From contig NZ_JACMIA010000001.1 in assembly GCF_014252955.1 (NCBI RefSeq), positions 3,804,258 to 3,868,257 of the forward strand: a stretch of 64,000 nt of DNA, given 5' to 3'. This stretch comes from Stappia sp. 28M-7 (GTDB lineage: Bacteria > Pseudomonadota > Alphaproteobacteria > Rhizobiales > Stappiaceae). Of the stretch, positions 17,145 through 24,818 are shown one piece after another. Each line of letters starts with the position of its first letter. The stretch's first letter is position 1. A program made the position numbers and the translations under genes. The notes under the pieces were generated by a model, which worked only from the letters and a program-made list of their open reading frames with translations, had not been told where the DNA came from and ran no database searches.

Positions 17145-18582
17145 CCTGCCCCGCCTGAAACCTCGCCACGAAGGCCCCCGTCCCGGCACCGGCATCGTCC
17201 ATCTCGGCCTCGGCGCCTTCTTCCGCGCCCATGGCGCCCTCTATGTCGCCGAGGCAATGGCCGCATCCGGCGGCGACTGGGGCATTGTCGGCGTCTCGCT
17301 GAAGCGGCCCGACCAGCGCGACCGGCTGGCGCCGCAGGACTTCGCCTATACCGCGCTGGAGCTCGCTCCCGGCGGCGAGGTTCCGCGTATTGTCGACGTG
17401 CTGGCCGGCGTCCTCGTCGCGCCGGAAGACCCGGAAGCGGTGGTCGCGCTGATGGCCGCCCCCGCCACCCGGATCGTCACCCTTACCGTCACCGAAAAGG
17501 GCTATTGCCACGAGCCGGCGACCGGGCGCCTGTCGCTCACCCATCCCGACATCGCGGCCGATCTTGCAGATCCGGCGCGGCCCGCCTCGGCCCTCGGCTT
17601 CCTGGTACGCGCGCTCGCCCGCCGCCGAGATGCAGGGATGAAGCCCTTCACCGTGCTGACCTGCGACAACCTTCCCCACAACGGCGCGATGCTGCGCGGC
17701 CTGGTGCTGGAGCTGGCCGAGCGGATCGACCCGGCCCTTTCCCGGTGGATCGCGGCGGAGGGGCGGTTCCCCTCCACCATGGTCGACCGCATCGTGCCGG
17801 CGACAAGCCCGGCCGATCTCGACCGTGTCGCCCGCCTGATCGGCTGCCGCGACGAGAGCCCGGTGCTGCACGAGCCCTTCCGCCAGTGGGTGATCGAGGA
17901 CGATTTCGTCGGCGGCGACCGGCCGGACCTTGGCGCCAGCGGCGCGGAACTCGTCGCGGACGTCGCCCCGTACGAGCTGATGAAGCTGCGCTGCCTCAAC
18001 GGCACGCACAGCTCGCTCGCCTATCTCGGCTATCTCGCCGGGCACGAGACCATCGCCGACACCGTCGCGGATCCGGCCTTTGCTGCGTTTCTCGACCGCC
18101 TTTGGACCGAGGAAATCCTGCCGGGCCTCACCCCGCCTCCAGGCGTCGACCTTGCCGCTTATGCCGCCCGGCTGAAGGAGCGCTACGCCAATCCGGCGAT
18201 CCGCCACCGCACCTGGCAAATCGCCATGGACGGCTCGCAAAAACTGCCGCAGCGCATCCTCGGGCAGCTGGAGGAAGGACTTGCCGCCGGGCGGCCGATG
18301 TCCGGCCTTATCCTCGCGGTCGCCGCCTGGATGACCTATGTCGGCGGCACCGATCTTTCGGGGAAATCCATCGACGTGCGCGATCCCATGTCCGACCGCC
18401 TGCGCGCCCTGTGCGATGCGGCGGACGGCTCGGCGGCGAAGGTCGCCGCCCTTTTGGAGCTTCGCGAGATCTTTCCGGCAAGCCTTGCCGGCAACACCGC
18501 GTTCCGAACCCGTCTCACCGAGGCCCATGCGGGCCTTGCCGAGCGAGGCGCCCGCGCAATGGTCGAGGCCTGTCATGCTTGA
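17134..18582 (+). CDS. uxuB: Mannitol dehydrogenase family oxidoreductase, fructuronate reductase type
   Basis: A protein of about 482 residues from the polyol-specific long-chain dehydrogenase family. The N-terminal Rossmann motif is GIVHLGLGAFFRAH, and the C-terminal domain contains the family KLRCLNGTHSSLAYLG. Next to uxuA it should reduce D-fructuronate to D-mannonate with NADH. No separate tagaturonate reductase (UxaB) is seen although an altronate dehydratase gene is present, so this enzyme may serve both branches. The start is uncertain: TTG 17134 has GGAGG 5 nt upstream, while an ATG at 17122 has no ribosome site. Both overlap the end of kduD. Confidence 0.88.
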   Translation: MPADLPRLKPRHEGPRPGTGIVHLGLGAFFRAHGALYVAEAMAASGGDWGIVGVSLKRPDQRDRLAPQDFAYTALELAPGGEVPRIVDVLAGVLVAPEDPEAVVALMAAPATRIVTLTVTEKGYCHEPATGRLSLTHPDIAADLADPARPASALGFLVRALARRRDAGMKPFTVLTCDNLPHNGAMLRGLVLELAERIDPALSRWIAAEGRFPSTMVDRIVPATSPADLDRVARLIGCRDESPVLHEPFRQWVIEDDFVGGDRPDLGASGAELVADVAPYELMKLRCLNGTHSSLAYLGYLAGHETIADTVADPAFAAFLDRLWTEEILPGLTPPPGVDLAAYAARLKERYANPAIRHRTWQIAMDGSQKLPQRILGQLEEGLAAGRPMSGLILAVAAWMTYVGGTDLSGKSIDVRDPMSDRLRALCDAADGSAAKVAALLELREIFPASLAGNTAFRTRLTEAHAGLAERGARAMVEACHA

Positions 18583-19768
18583 GAGCTGGCGCTGGTACGG
18601 ACCGCTCGACCGCATCGGGCTTCACGAGATTTCGCAGACCGGCGCGCGGGGAATAGTCACCGCGCTGCACGAGATCCCTTACGGAGAGATCTGGAGCCGC
18701 AAGGCCATCGCCGCCCGCAAGGCGATGATCGCCGCCAGCGGTCTGGACCTCTCCTGGCAGGTGGTGGAGAGCCTGCCCGTGCACGAGCGCATCAAGCGCG
18801 GCGAGGGCGACCTTGCGCCGCTCTTTGCCAACTACCGCCAGTCGCTGGCGAACCTTGCGGCCGAGGGCATCTTCACCGTCTGCTACAACTTCATGCCGTT
18901 GCTGGACTGGACGCGGACCGACCTTGCCAGTCCGGTCCGGGGCGGCGGCACCTGCCTGCGCTTCGATGCCGCGCGCATGTGCGCGCTGGAAATGTTCATG
19001 CTGGAGCGCGAAGGCGCCGAGGACGACTACCCGGAGGAGGTGCGCCACCGCGCCCGCCAGTGGTTCCAGGCAAGCGATACGGCCGCCCACGAGGACCTCG
19101 TCGCATCGATCATGGCGGGGCTTCCCGGCGCCTACGACCGCTACGACATCCCGGCCCTGCGCCAGGCGCTGACACTGTATGACGGCATCGACGCCAACGC
19201 TCTGCGAGCGAATTTCGCCCGCTTTCTCAAGGAGGTGGTTCCGGCCGCGACAGAACTCGGCATGCGCCTGTGCGTCCACCCGGACGACCCGCCGCGCGAC
19301 ATCCTCGGCCTGCCGCGCATCGTCTCGAACGCGGAGGATATCGCCTGGATCCTCGACCAGGACGAGGCGACGGCGAACGGCCTGACCCTGTGCTCCGGCT
19401 CGCTCGGCGCCAATCCGGAAAACGACGTGCCGGCGATTGCCCGGCGTTTTGCCCCGCGCATCCACTTCGCGCATCTGCGCAATGTCGCGAAGGAGCCCGA
19501 CGGCAGCTTCGAGGAAGCCGCCCACCTTGCCGGCGACACCGACATGGTGGCGCTCGCCGCCGTGCTGCTGGCCGAGGAGCGCCGGCGCCGGGACGAGGGC
19601 CGGGCGGACGCGGAAATCCCCTTCCGCCCCGACCATGGACACGCGCTGTTGTCGGACTTCGACCGCGACACCCATCCAGGTTATCCTCTGATCGGACGCA
19701 TGCGCGGCCTTGCCGAACTGCGCGGCGTCATCACGGCCCTCTCCCATCCTGGAACCCGTCATGCCTGA
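18575..19768 (+). CDS. uxuA: D-mannonate dehydratase
   Basis: A 397-residue UxuA-family TIM-barrel enzyme that dehydrates D-mannonate to 2-keto-3-deoxygluconate. It has the family N-terminus (ESWRWYGPLDRIGLHEI), CYNFMPLLDWTRTDL near residue 105 and metal-site segments such as CVHPDDPPR near 235. The ATG at 18575 overlaps the uxuB end by 8 bp; the open frame extends upstream to 18338 only as a shadow of uxuB. Its end overlaps uxaA. Confidence 0.95.
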   Translation: MLESWRWYGPLDRIGLHEISQTGARGIVTALHEIPYGEIWSRKAIAARKAMIAASGLDLSWQVVESLPVHERIKRGEGDLAPLFANYRQSLANLAAEGIFTVCYNFMPLLDWTRTDLASPVRGGGTCLRFDAARMCALEMFMLEREGAEDDYPEEVRHRARQWFQASDTAAHEDLVASIMAGLPGAYDRYDIPALRQALTLYDGIDANALRANFARFLKEVVPAATELGMRLCVHPDDPPRDILGLPRIVSNAEDIAWILDQDEATANGLTLCSGSLGANPENDVPAIARRFAPRIHFAHLRNVAKEPDGSFEEAAHLAGDTDMVALAAVLLAEERRRRDEGRADAEIPFRPDHGHALLSDFDRDTHPGYPLIGRMRGLAELRGVITALSHPGTRHA

Positions 19769-21323
19769 CAACGCAACCGGCCTTGCCGACCGCCCGCCGC
19801 TCGTCCTTTCGGAACGCGACAATGTCGCGGTGCTTGCCGCCCGCGCGGAGGCCGGCAGCGATCCGCTGGAGTTGGGAGCGCCGCTTTCGGCCGCCGTCGC
19901 GCCGGGGCACAAGATCGCCCGCCGCCCGATCGGGGCGGGCGAGCCGGTCGTCAAATACGGGCAGGTGATCGGCTATGCCACGGCCGCAATCGCCGCCGGC
20001 GAGCATGTCCATTCGCACAATTGCGAGATCGGCGAGCACGAGCGCGCCTACCGCATCTCCGACAAGCTGGCCGAGGCGCGCGCCGCGATCCCGCGCCTCA
20101 ACGACGGGGATATCGCGGGCCGCTTCCTCGGCTACCAGCGCGCCGACGGGCGCGCCGGCACGCGCAACATGATCGCGCTGGTCGCCACCGTGAACTGCTC
20201 GGCGACGGTGGTGCGGCGGGCCGCCGACATCCTCAATGCCTCCGGCATGCTGGACGACTGGCCGAACATCGACGGGGTCGTCGCTTTCGCCCACGGCACC
20301 GGTTGCGGCATGTCGTCGAGCGGCCCGGGCTGGGAGATTCTCCAGCGCGTGCTGTGGGGCCACGCCACCCATCCCAATGTCGGCGCCGCGGTTTTTGTCG
20401 GCCTCGGCTGTGAGGTGATGCAGGTGGCGCGGATGAAGGCGCTCTACTCAGATGGCGCGGAGACCCGCTTTCACGGCCTTGCGATCCAGGAAAACGGCGG
20501 CACCCGTGCCACCATCGAGCGGATCGTCGAGACTGTGCGCGAGCTGCTGCCGGAGGTGAACCGCACCGCCCGCCGGCCGACGCCGGTTTCGGCGCTGAAG
20601 CTCGGTCTGCAATGCGGCGGATCGGACGGCTGGTCGGGGATAACCGCAAATCCGGCGCTCGGGATCGCCTGCGACCTCCTGGTGGCGCAGGGCGCAACCG
20701 TCGTCCTGTCGGAAACCCCGGAAATCTTCGGCGCCGAACAACTGCTTCTGTCGCGCGCGGCCTCACAAGAGGTCGCCGACCGCCTGATCGAGCGCATCCG
20801 CTGGTGGGAGGACTATGCGGCAAAAAACGGCGCCTCGCTCGATCAGAACCCCAGCCCCGGCAACAAGGCCGGCGGCCTCACCACCATCCTGGAAAAGTCG
20901 CTGGGGGCTGTTGCCAAGGCCGGCGCCACGCCGCTGAACGAGGTGGTCGGTTACGGCGAACAGGTGAAGGGGCCGGGCCTCGTCTTCATGGACACGCCGG
21001 GCTACGACCCGGTCTCGGCGACGGGACAGATCGCCGGCGGCTGCCAGCTCGTCGCCTTCACCACCGGGCGCGGCTCGGCCTTCGGCTCCAAGCCGGCGCC
21101 GACCCTGAAGATCGCCACCAGCGACCGGCTCTACCGCGCGATGCGCGAGGACATGGACGTCAATGCCGGAGACGTGCTGGAAACGGGCGTTTCGCTGGCC
21201 GAGAAGGGCCGCGAGATCCATGATCGGCTGATCGCCGCTGCCTCGGGCGAACAGACGAAGTCGGAGGCCCTGGGCCTCGGCGACCACGAATTCGTGCCCT
21301 GGCAGATCGGCGCGGTGCTTTAG
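19761..21323 (+). CDS. uxaA: Altronate dehydratase family protein
   Basis: A 520-residue UxaA/GarD-family dehydratase with an N-terminal SAF domain (about 20-100) and the main domain beginning with GYQRADGRAGTRN near residue 130, followed by HGTGCGMSSSGPGW near 178. UxaA converts D-altronate to 2-keto-3-deoxygluconate using iron. Its place in a hexuronate operon favours altronate over galactarate, but GarD-type activity cannot be excluded from sequence. It starts 8 bp inside uxuA and is the last gene before a strong terminator. Confidence 0.88.
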   Translation: MPDNATGLADRPPLVLSERDNVAVLAARAEAGSDPLELGAPLSAAVAPGHKIARRPIGAGEPVVKYGQVIGYATAAIAAGEHVHSHNCEIGEHERAYRISDKLAEARAAIPRLNDGDIAGRFLGYQRADGRAGTRNMIALVATVNCSATVVRRAADILNASGMLDDWPNIDGVVAFAHGTGCGMSSSGPGWEILQRVLWGHATHPNVGAAVFVGLGCEVMQVARMKALYSDGAETRFHGLAIQENGGTRATIERIVETVRELLPEVNRTARRPTPVSALKLGLQCGGSDGWSGITANPALGIACDLLVAQGATVVLSETPEIFGAEQLLLSRAASQEVADRLIERIRWWEDYAAKNGASLDQNPSPGNKAGGLTTILEKSLGAVAKAGATPLNEVVGYGEQVKGPGLVFMDTPGYDPVSATGQIAGGCQLVAFTTGRGSAFGSKPAPTLKIATSDRLYRAMREDMDVNAGDVLETGVSLAEKGREIHDRLIAAASGEQTKSEALGLGDHEFVPWQIGAVL

Positions 21324-21353
21324 GGATAGGCCCTGGCGCCTGTCTCCAGACGC

Positions 21354-21380
21354 AAAAAAGGCCGGGCGAACCCGGCCTTT
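21354..21380 (+). terminator. Bidirectional terminator of the uronate operon
   Basis: AAAGGCCGGG (21357-21366) pairs with CCCGGCCTTT (21371-21380) around a CGAA tetraloop. The flanking A-tract (21354-21359) would act as a T-run in the opposite direction. It ends the operon 31 bp after uxaA. Confidence 0.8.
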
Positions 21381-21452
21381 CCCAAGTGCCTCGATGAGTG
21401 CTGCCAGTACATCCGTGGTCAGCGCTCAGAAGCACAATTGCGTTGTCAGGCT

Positions 21453-21490
21453 GCGCGCTTCAGGAGCGCGCTGCCCGACCCTGCGGGTCG
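21453..21490 (-). other. Two hairpins downstream of the cold-shock gene
   Basis: CGACCC-TGC-GGGTCG (21476-21490, partly inside the stop-codon region) and GCGCGCT-N5-AGCGCGC (21453-21471) lie just after the csp stop on the minus strand. Neither has a T-run. They may stabilise the csp mRNA or act as a weak terminator. The bases 21381-21452 show nothing else. Confidence 0.4.
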
Positions 21491-21700
21491 TTACGCGACC
21501 TGCAGGTTGTCAGCAGCAGCCTTGCCGCTGCGGCGATCGGTGACGATCTCGAAGCTGACCTTCTGGCCCTCGACGAGGCTGGTCATGCCAGCGCGCTCGA
21601 CCGCGGAGATGTGAACGAAGACGTCGGGCTGACCGCCGCCCTGCTCGATGAAGCCAAAGCCCTTGGTGGAATTGAAGAACTTAACGGTACCGGTGTTCAT
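21491..21700 (-). CDS. Cold-shock domain protein
   Basis: A 69-residue CspA-family single-stranded nucleic-acid-binding protein. RNP1 is KGFGFIE (13-19) and RNP2 is VFVHIS (27-32). Such proteins act as RNA chaperones. The gene stands alone between two terminator-like regions. The 436 bp upstream without a gene suggest the long structured 5' leader typical of csp mRNAs. Confidence 0.95.
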   Translation of the reverse strand: MNTGTVKFFNSTKGFGFIEQGGGQPDVFVHISAVERAGMTSLVEGQKVSFEIVTDRRSGKAAADNLQVA

Positions 21701-22136
21701 GGCGATTTCCTTTTCAGATCGCGAACGGGTATGTGCCTGCCGCGCGCAGAACGCATGGCAAACGGTTCAGATCGATTTTGAGAGAGGAAGATCGCCGGTC
21801 GCGCGCCAAGCGCGCTCAGGAACAAAGTTCAACAGCCAAGATCGATGACACACATATGGACGGCAACGGTGTTCAAAACAAGGCCGCATTCTCAAGGGGG
21901 GCAAAATAAATCCGGCGGCGACCGGGAATAACCTGCCGCCGGTGGCGGAACCGCGCGGGGATAACCCGCATCCGGCGGCCCACGCGGTTTTGAGAGACCC
22001 AGCGCGGAAAAGGCTCAAGAAATGCAAATACGCTCATGATTTCAATGTTTTGAGCGCAACGAGAAATTGAGACGGATTTTGCGAAATTCCGTCTCGAAAC
22101 GCCCCGAAATTGCAGTTTGCCGTCTCAAAACCGGCG
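21701..22136 (-). promoter_or_regulatory. Leader/promoter region of the cold-shock gene
   Basis: This 436-bp gap has no supported gene. It contains a hairpin CCGGCGGC-N15-GCCGCCGG (21912-21919 with 21935-21942) and, farther upstream, repeated GAGACGG/CCGTCTC elements (22069-22126). A cold-shock-type 5' leader on the minus strand is likely. I could not fix a promoter. Confidence 0.4.
22069..22095 (-). terminator. Probable terminator hairpin after the LysR gene
   Basis: GAGACGGA (22069-22076) pairs with TCCGTCTC (22088-22095); the inner TTT/AAA can extend the stem. On the minus strand it is followed by AATTTCT, a weak T-run. A second CCGTCTC at 22120-22126 could pair with the same left arm, giving two alternative folds. 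Confidence 0.45.
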
Positions 22137-23051
22137 TCAGGCGGCGTATTGGCGGGCAACGTCCGACAAAGTGGCCAGAAGCGGCGTCAGCGGCTCGCGC
22201 TGCACCATGACCAGGCCGACAGGCTCGCCCTCGTCCTCGTCCCGGGCGGGCGACTTACCCCCGCTCCGCTCGGTGGAAATCGGCACGGCGGCGATGGAGC
22301 CGGCGGAGACGAACATGCCGGCGAGCTTTTCCGGCACGACCGACGCCCACTTGCCGGTCATGACATGACCGACGAGCGCGATGATCGAGTTGGACTCGAT
22401 CCGCGCCTTCGGCGTGACGCCGGCCGCTTCGAGATGGCGGTCGACGATGGCCCGGTTCTGCATGTCGGGGGTAAGAAGGCAGAGCTGCTCGCCGCCGAGC
22501 TCGTGCCAGCCGACCCGGTCGCGGGCGGCCAGCGGGTCGGAGACGGCGACCAGCAGTCGGTAGCGCTCGCGGTAGAGCGGCAGCACGGTACGCCGGCGCC
22601 GCGCGTCGGCATCCAGGTAGGTGATGCCGGCGTCGAGATCGAGCCGGTCCATCTGCTCGAGAATTTCGGCCGAGGTGCGTGAGAAGATCTGGAATCGCAC
22701 CTGCGGATGGCGCAGCGCGTAAGGAGAGACGAGATCGGCGACCATCGGCAGTGCCGTCGGGATGACGCCGATGCGCAAGGTGCCCTCGAGGTCGGAACGC
22801 ACGGCGCGCATCTCGTCGCGCAGGGCCCGCATGTCGCCGACGATCCGCAGCGCCAGCACATGCACCCGCTCGCCCTCCGGCGTCAGCCCCTGGAAGCGCG
22901 AACCGCGATGCACGAGCTGGACGTTGAGCTGGTCCTCCAGCTGCCGGATGGCTGAAGACAGCGTCGGCTGGGTGACACCGATGCTCTCCGCCGCACGCCC
23001 GAAGTGGCGCTCGCGCACCAGCGCAATGAACATTTCCAGCTTGTCGATCAT
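22137..23051 (-). CDS. LysR-family transcriptional regulator
   Basis: A 304-residue LysR regulator with an N-terminal winged helix (about 1-60, AAESIGVTQPTLSSAIRQLEDQL) and a periplasmic-binding-like effector domain (about 90-290). The ATG at 23051 is preceded by GGCGGGA; the frame to 23159 has no better start. The helix-turn-helix region resembles LysR proteins that accompany NAD-dependent formate dehydrogenase clusters, but no such genes are present and it has no divergent partner, so its target is unknown. An arsenic operon on the same strand ends 125 bp upstream. Confidence 0.87.
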   Translation of the reverse strand: MIDKLEMFIALVRERHFGRAAESIGVTQPTLSSAIRQLEDQLNVQLVHRGSRFQGLTPEGERVHVLALRIVGDMRALRDEMRAVRSDLEGTLRIGVIPTALPMVADLVSPYALRHPQVRFQIFSRTSAEILEQMDRLDLDAGITYLDADARRRRTVLPLYRERYRLLVAVSDPLAARDRVGWHELGGEQLCLLTPDMQNRAIVDRHLEAAGVTPKARIESNSIIALVGHVMTGKWASVVPEKLAGMFVSAGSIAAVPISTERSGGKSPARDEDEGEPVGLVMVQREPLTPLLATLSDVARQYAA

Positions 23052-23176
23052 TCCCGCCGCACCCGTTTTCCCCCTTATCGACGATCTGCCCTCAGGCGAC
23101 CGTCGCGATTGCGCCGGACGATAGCACGGGCACGACCGGGGTGGGGGTGCGGACGGCAAGAGCGGTGGAAAGCGGA

Positions 23177-23911
23177 TCAGATCGAACGCTGGTTGACGCG
23201 CAAGGAGACCTCGGCCGCCGTCTCGACCCGCTCCGAATAGCGGTCGACCAGCGCGCTGGAGCGCCCGCGCACCATCAGCGTGAACTTCACCAGTTCCTCG
23301 GTGACGTCGACGATCCGGTTGTAATAGGAGGACGGCTTCATCCGGTCGTCCTCACCGAACTCGGCAAAGGCGCGGGCGACGGAAGACTGGTTGGGGATGG
23401 TGACCATCCGCATCCAGCGGCCGAGAATGCGCATCTGGTTGACCGCGTTGAAGCTCTGCGAGCCGCCGCAGACCTGCATCACCGCCAGCGTCTTGCCCTG
23501 GGTCGGGCGGATGCCGCCGAGCGACAGAGGCAGCCAATCGATCTGCGTCTTCATCAGGCCGGTCATCGCACCGTGCCGCTCCGGCGAGACCCAGACCATG
23601 CCTTCCGACCACATGGCGAGCTCGCGCAGCTCCTGCACCTTGGGATGCCCGGGATCGGCCCCGTCGACGAGGGGCAGGTCGTGCGGATCGAACATCCGCG
23701 TCTCGCAGCCGTGCCAGTCGAGCAGGCGGCGCGCCTCCTCGGCGACCAGGCGCGAGAAGGAGCGCTGCCGCAGCGACCCGTAGAGCAGCAGGATGCGCGG
23801 GGCATGGAAGGCCTCGCCCGGCACGGCGTAGTCGGCCGGATCGACCCGCCGCATCTGCGAGAAATCGATGTTCGGCAGGTCGGCGGCGGCAAGATCGGCG
23901 ACGGAACTCAC
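23177..23911 (-). CDS. arsH: ArsH NADPH-dependent flavoprotein (organoarsenical oxidase)
   Basis: A 244-residue ArsH of the NADPH-dependent FMN reductase family. ArsH oxidises trivalent organoarsenicals and reduces quinones or flavins. Family segments seen are [15 protein letters not shown] near residue 40 (FMN phosphate loop), [18 protein letters not shown] near 115 and [22 protein letters not shown] near 150. The start is a GTG at 23911, overlapping the arsC stop (GTGA). It is the last gene of the ars operon; no efflux gene (arsB/acr3) follows. Confidence 0.93.
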   Translation of the reverse strand: MSSVADLAAADLPNIDFSQMRRVDPADYAVPGEAFHAPRILLLYGSLRQRSFSRLVAEEARRLLDWHGCETRMFDPHDLPLVDGADPGHPKVQELRELAMWSEGMVWVSPERHGAMTGLMKTQIDWLPLSLGGIRPTQGKTLAVMQVCGGSQSFNAVNQMRILGRWMRMVTIPNQSSVARAFAEFGEDDRMKPSSYYNRIVDVTEELVKFTLMVRGRSSALVDRYSERVETAAEVSLRVNQRSI

Positions 23912-24333
23912 GAGGCGTCTCCGGAAGCGGAGCCGGCCACGACGACCTCGCCGTCCTCCTTGCGGAACGTGCCGATCGCCGCATTGGGCAGGATCTCCAG
24001 AACCGTCTCCGACGGACGGCACAGGCGAATGCCCTTTTCCGTGACGACGATGGGCCGGTTGACCAGAACCGGATGCTCCAGCATGGCGGCGAGGATCGTC
24101 TCGTCGTCGACGGACGGATCGGTGAGACCGAGTTCCTCGGCCGGCGACTTGGCAACGCGCAAGGCGGTGCGCGGCGTCAGCCCGGCGCCGGCGAACAGGG
24201 CCAGAAGCTGCGGCCGGGTCCAGCCGGTCTTGAGGTATTCGATGACGACGGGCTCCTCGCCGGAGGCGCGGATCATCTCCAGCACGTTGCGCGAGGTGCC
24301 GCAGTTGGGATTGTGGTGAATGACGATGGTCAT
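23908..24333 (-). CDS. arsC: Arsenate reductase, glutaredoxin-dependent type
   Basis: A 141-residue ArsC of the ArsC/Spx family that reduces arsenate to arsenite with glutathione/glutaredoxin. The catalytic cysteine is C11 ([10 protein letters not shown]), and arginines of the arsenate site are present around R59, R93 and R106, comparable to R60, R94 and R107 of the plasmid R773 enzyme. Its ATG overlaps the arsR stop (ATGA) and its stop overlaps the arsH GTG. ArsC without an efflux gene in the operon means arsenite export must be encoded elsewhere. Confidence 0.94.
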   Translation of the reverse strand: MTIVIHHNPNCGTSRNVLEMIRASGEEPVVIEYLKTGWTRPQLLALFAGAGLTPRTALRVAKSPAEELGLTDPSVDDETILAAMLEHPVLVNRPIVVTEKGIRLCRPSETVLEILPNAAIGTFRKEDGEVVVAGSASGDAS

Positions 24334-24695
24334 GAGCTTCCTTCGCATGTGGCAGGTCCCGGCGCGCAACAGGCCGGCAGCGCCGCCAGGACGGGACGGC
24401 AGACATCGGGCGCGCCGCCGCAGCAATCTTCCATCAGGAAGGCAAGCAGCGCCGTCAGTCCGCCCATGTCGGCGAAATAGCGGATCGTGCGCCCCTGCCG
24501 GCGACTGTGCAGCAGGCCGGCACGGGTGAGGATCGCAAGATTGGTGGAAAGCGTGTTCTGCCGAACCTCCAGGGCAGCGGCGATGTCGCCGGCCGTCATG
24601 CCCTAGCTCCCTGCGCGGATCAGCAGGCGCAGGACGTCGAGACGGGTTTCCTGCGACAGGGCCGCGAAGGCCGAAAGGGCATCGTTCTTTTCCAT
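24330..24695 (-). pseudogene. arsR: arsR regulator interrupted by an in-frame amber codon
   Basis: The frame from the ATG at 24695 encodes a normal ArsR N-terminus (residues 1-30, ending LSQETRLDVLRLLIRAGS). Codon 31 is TAG (24605-24603), and the same frame continues with GMTAGDIAAALEVRQNTLSTNLAILTRAGLL and a cysteine-rich tail (CCGG, CC pairs) that would bind As(III). A single base change from GAG or CAG explains the stop. An ATG at 24599, with GGGAG 7 nt upstream, could restart translation and give 89 residues that keep the winged helix but lose the first helices used for dimerisation. Whether that product represses is unknown. The C-terminus overlaps arsC. Confidence 0.8.
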
Positions 24696-24701
24696 ATTTC
24701 G

Positions 24702-24729
24702 AGAATACTAGATATATTAGACCCGTCAA
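24702..24729 (-). promoter_or_regulatory. Predicted ars operon promoter
   Basis: On the minus strand TTGACG (24729-24724), a 16-bp spacer and TATTCT (24707-24702) lie immediately before the arsR ATG at 24695, which would make the message nearly leaderless. The AT-rich segment TAATATATCTAGTATT between the hexamers is partly symmetric and may be the ArsR operator. Confidence 0.5.
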
Positions 24730-24756
24730 GGCCGACCGTGGAGCGAGGCATGAATG

Positions 24757-24788
24757 CAAAACGGCCGCGCGAGGAACCGCGCGGCCGT
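24757..24788 (-). terminator. Terminator of the Na/Pi cotransporter gene
   Basis: ACGGCCGCGC (24761-24770) pairs perfectly with GCGCGGCCGT (24779-24788). Read on the minus strand, it is followed by TTTTGC. It lies 31 bp after the stop of the gene at 24819-26552 and upstream of the ars promoter. Confidence 0.7.
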
Positions 24789-24818
24789 CCTGGCCGAAAT
24801 TCGGGAAAAGCGGAGCCG

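Noticed and set aside
22137-23051. Assigning the LysR gene to formate dehydrogenase control
   Set aside because: The helix-turn-helix resembles such regulators, but no formate dehydrogenase gene is in the window, so no function is assigned.
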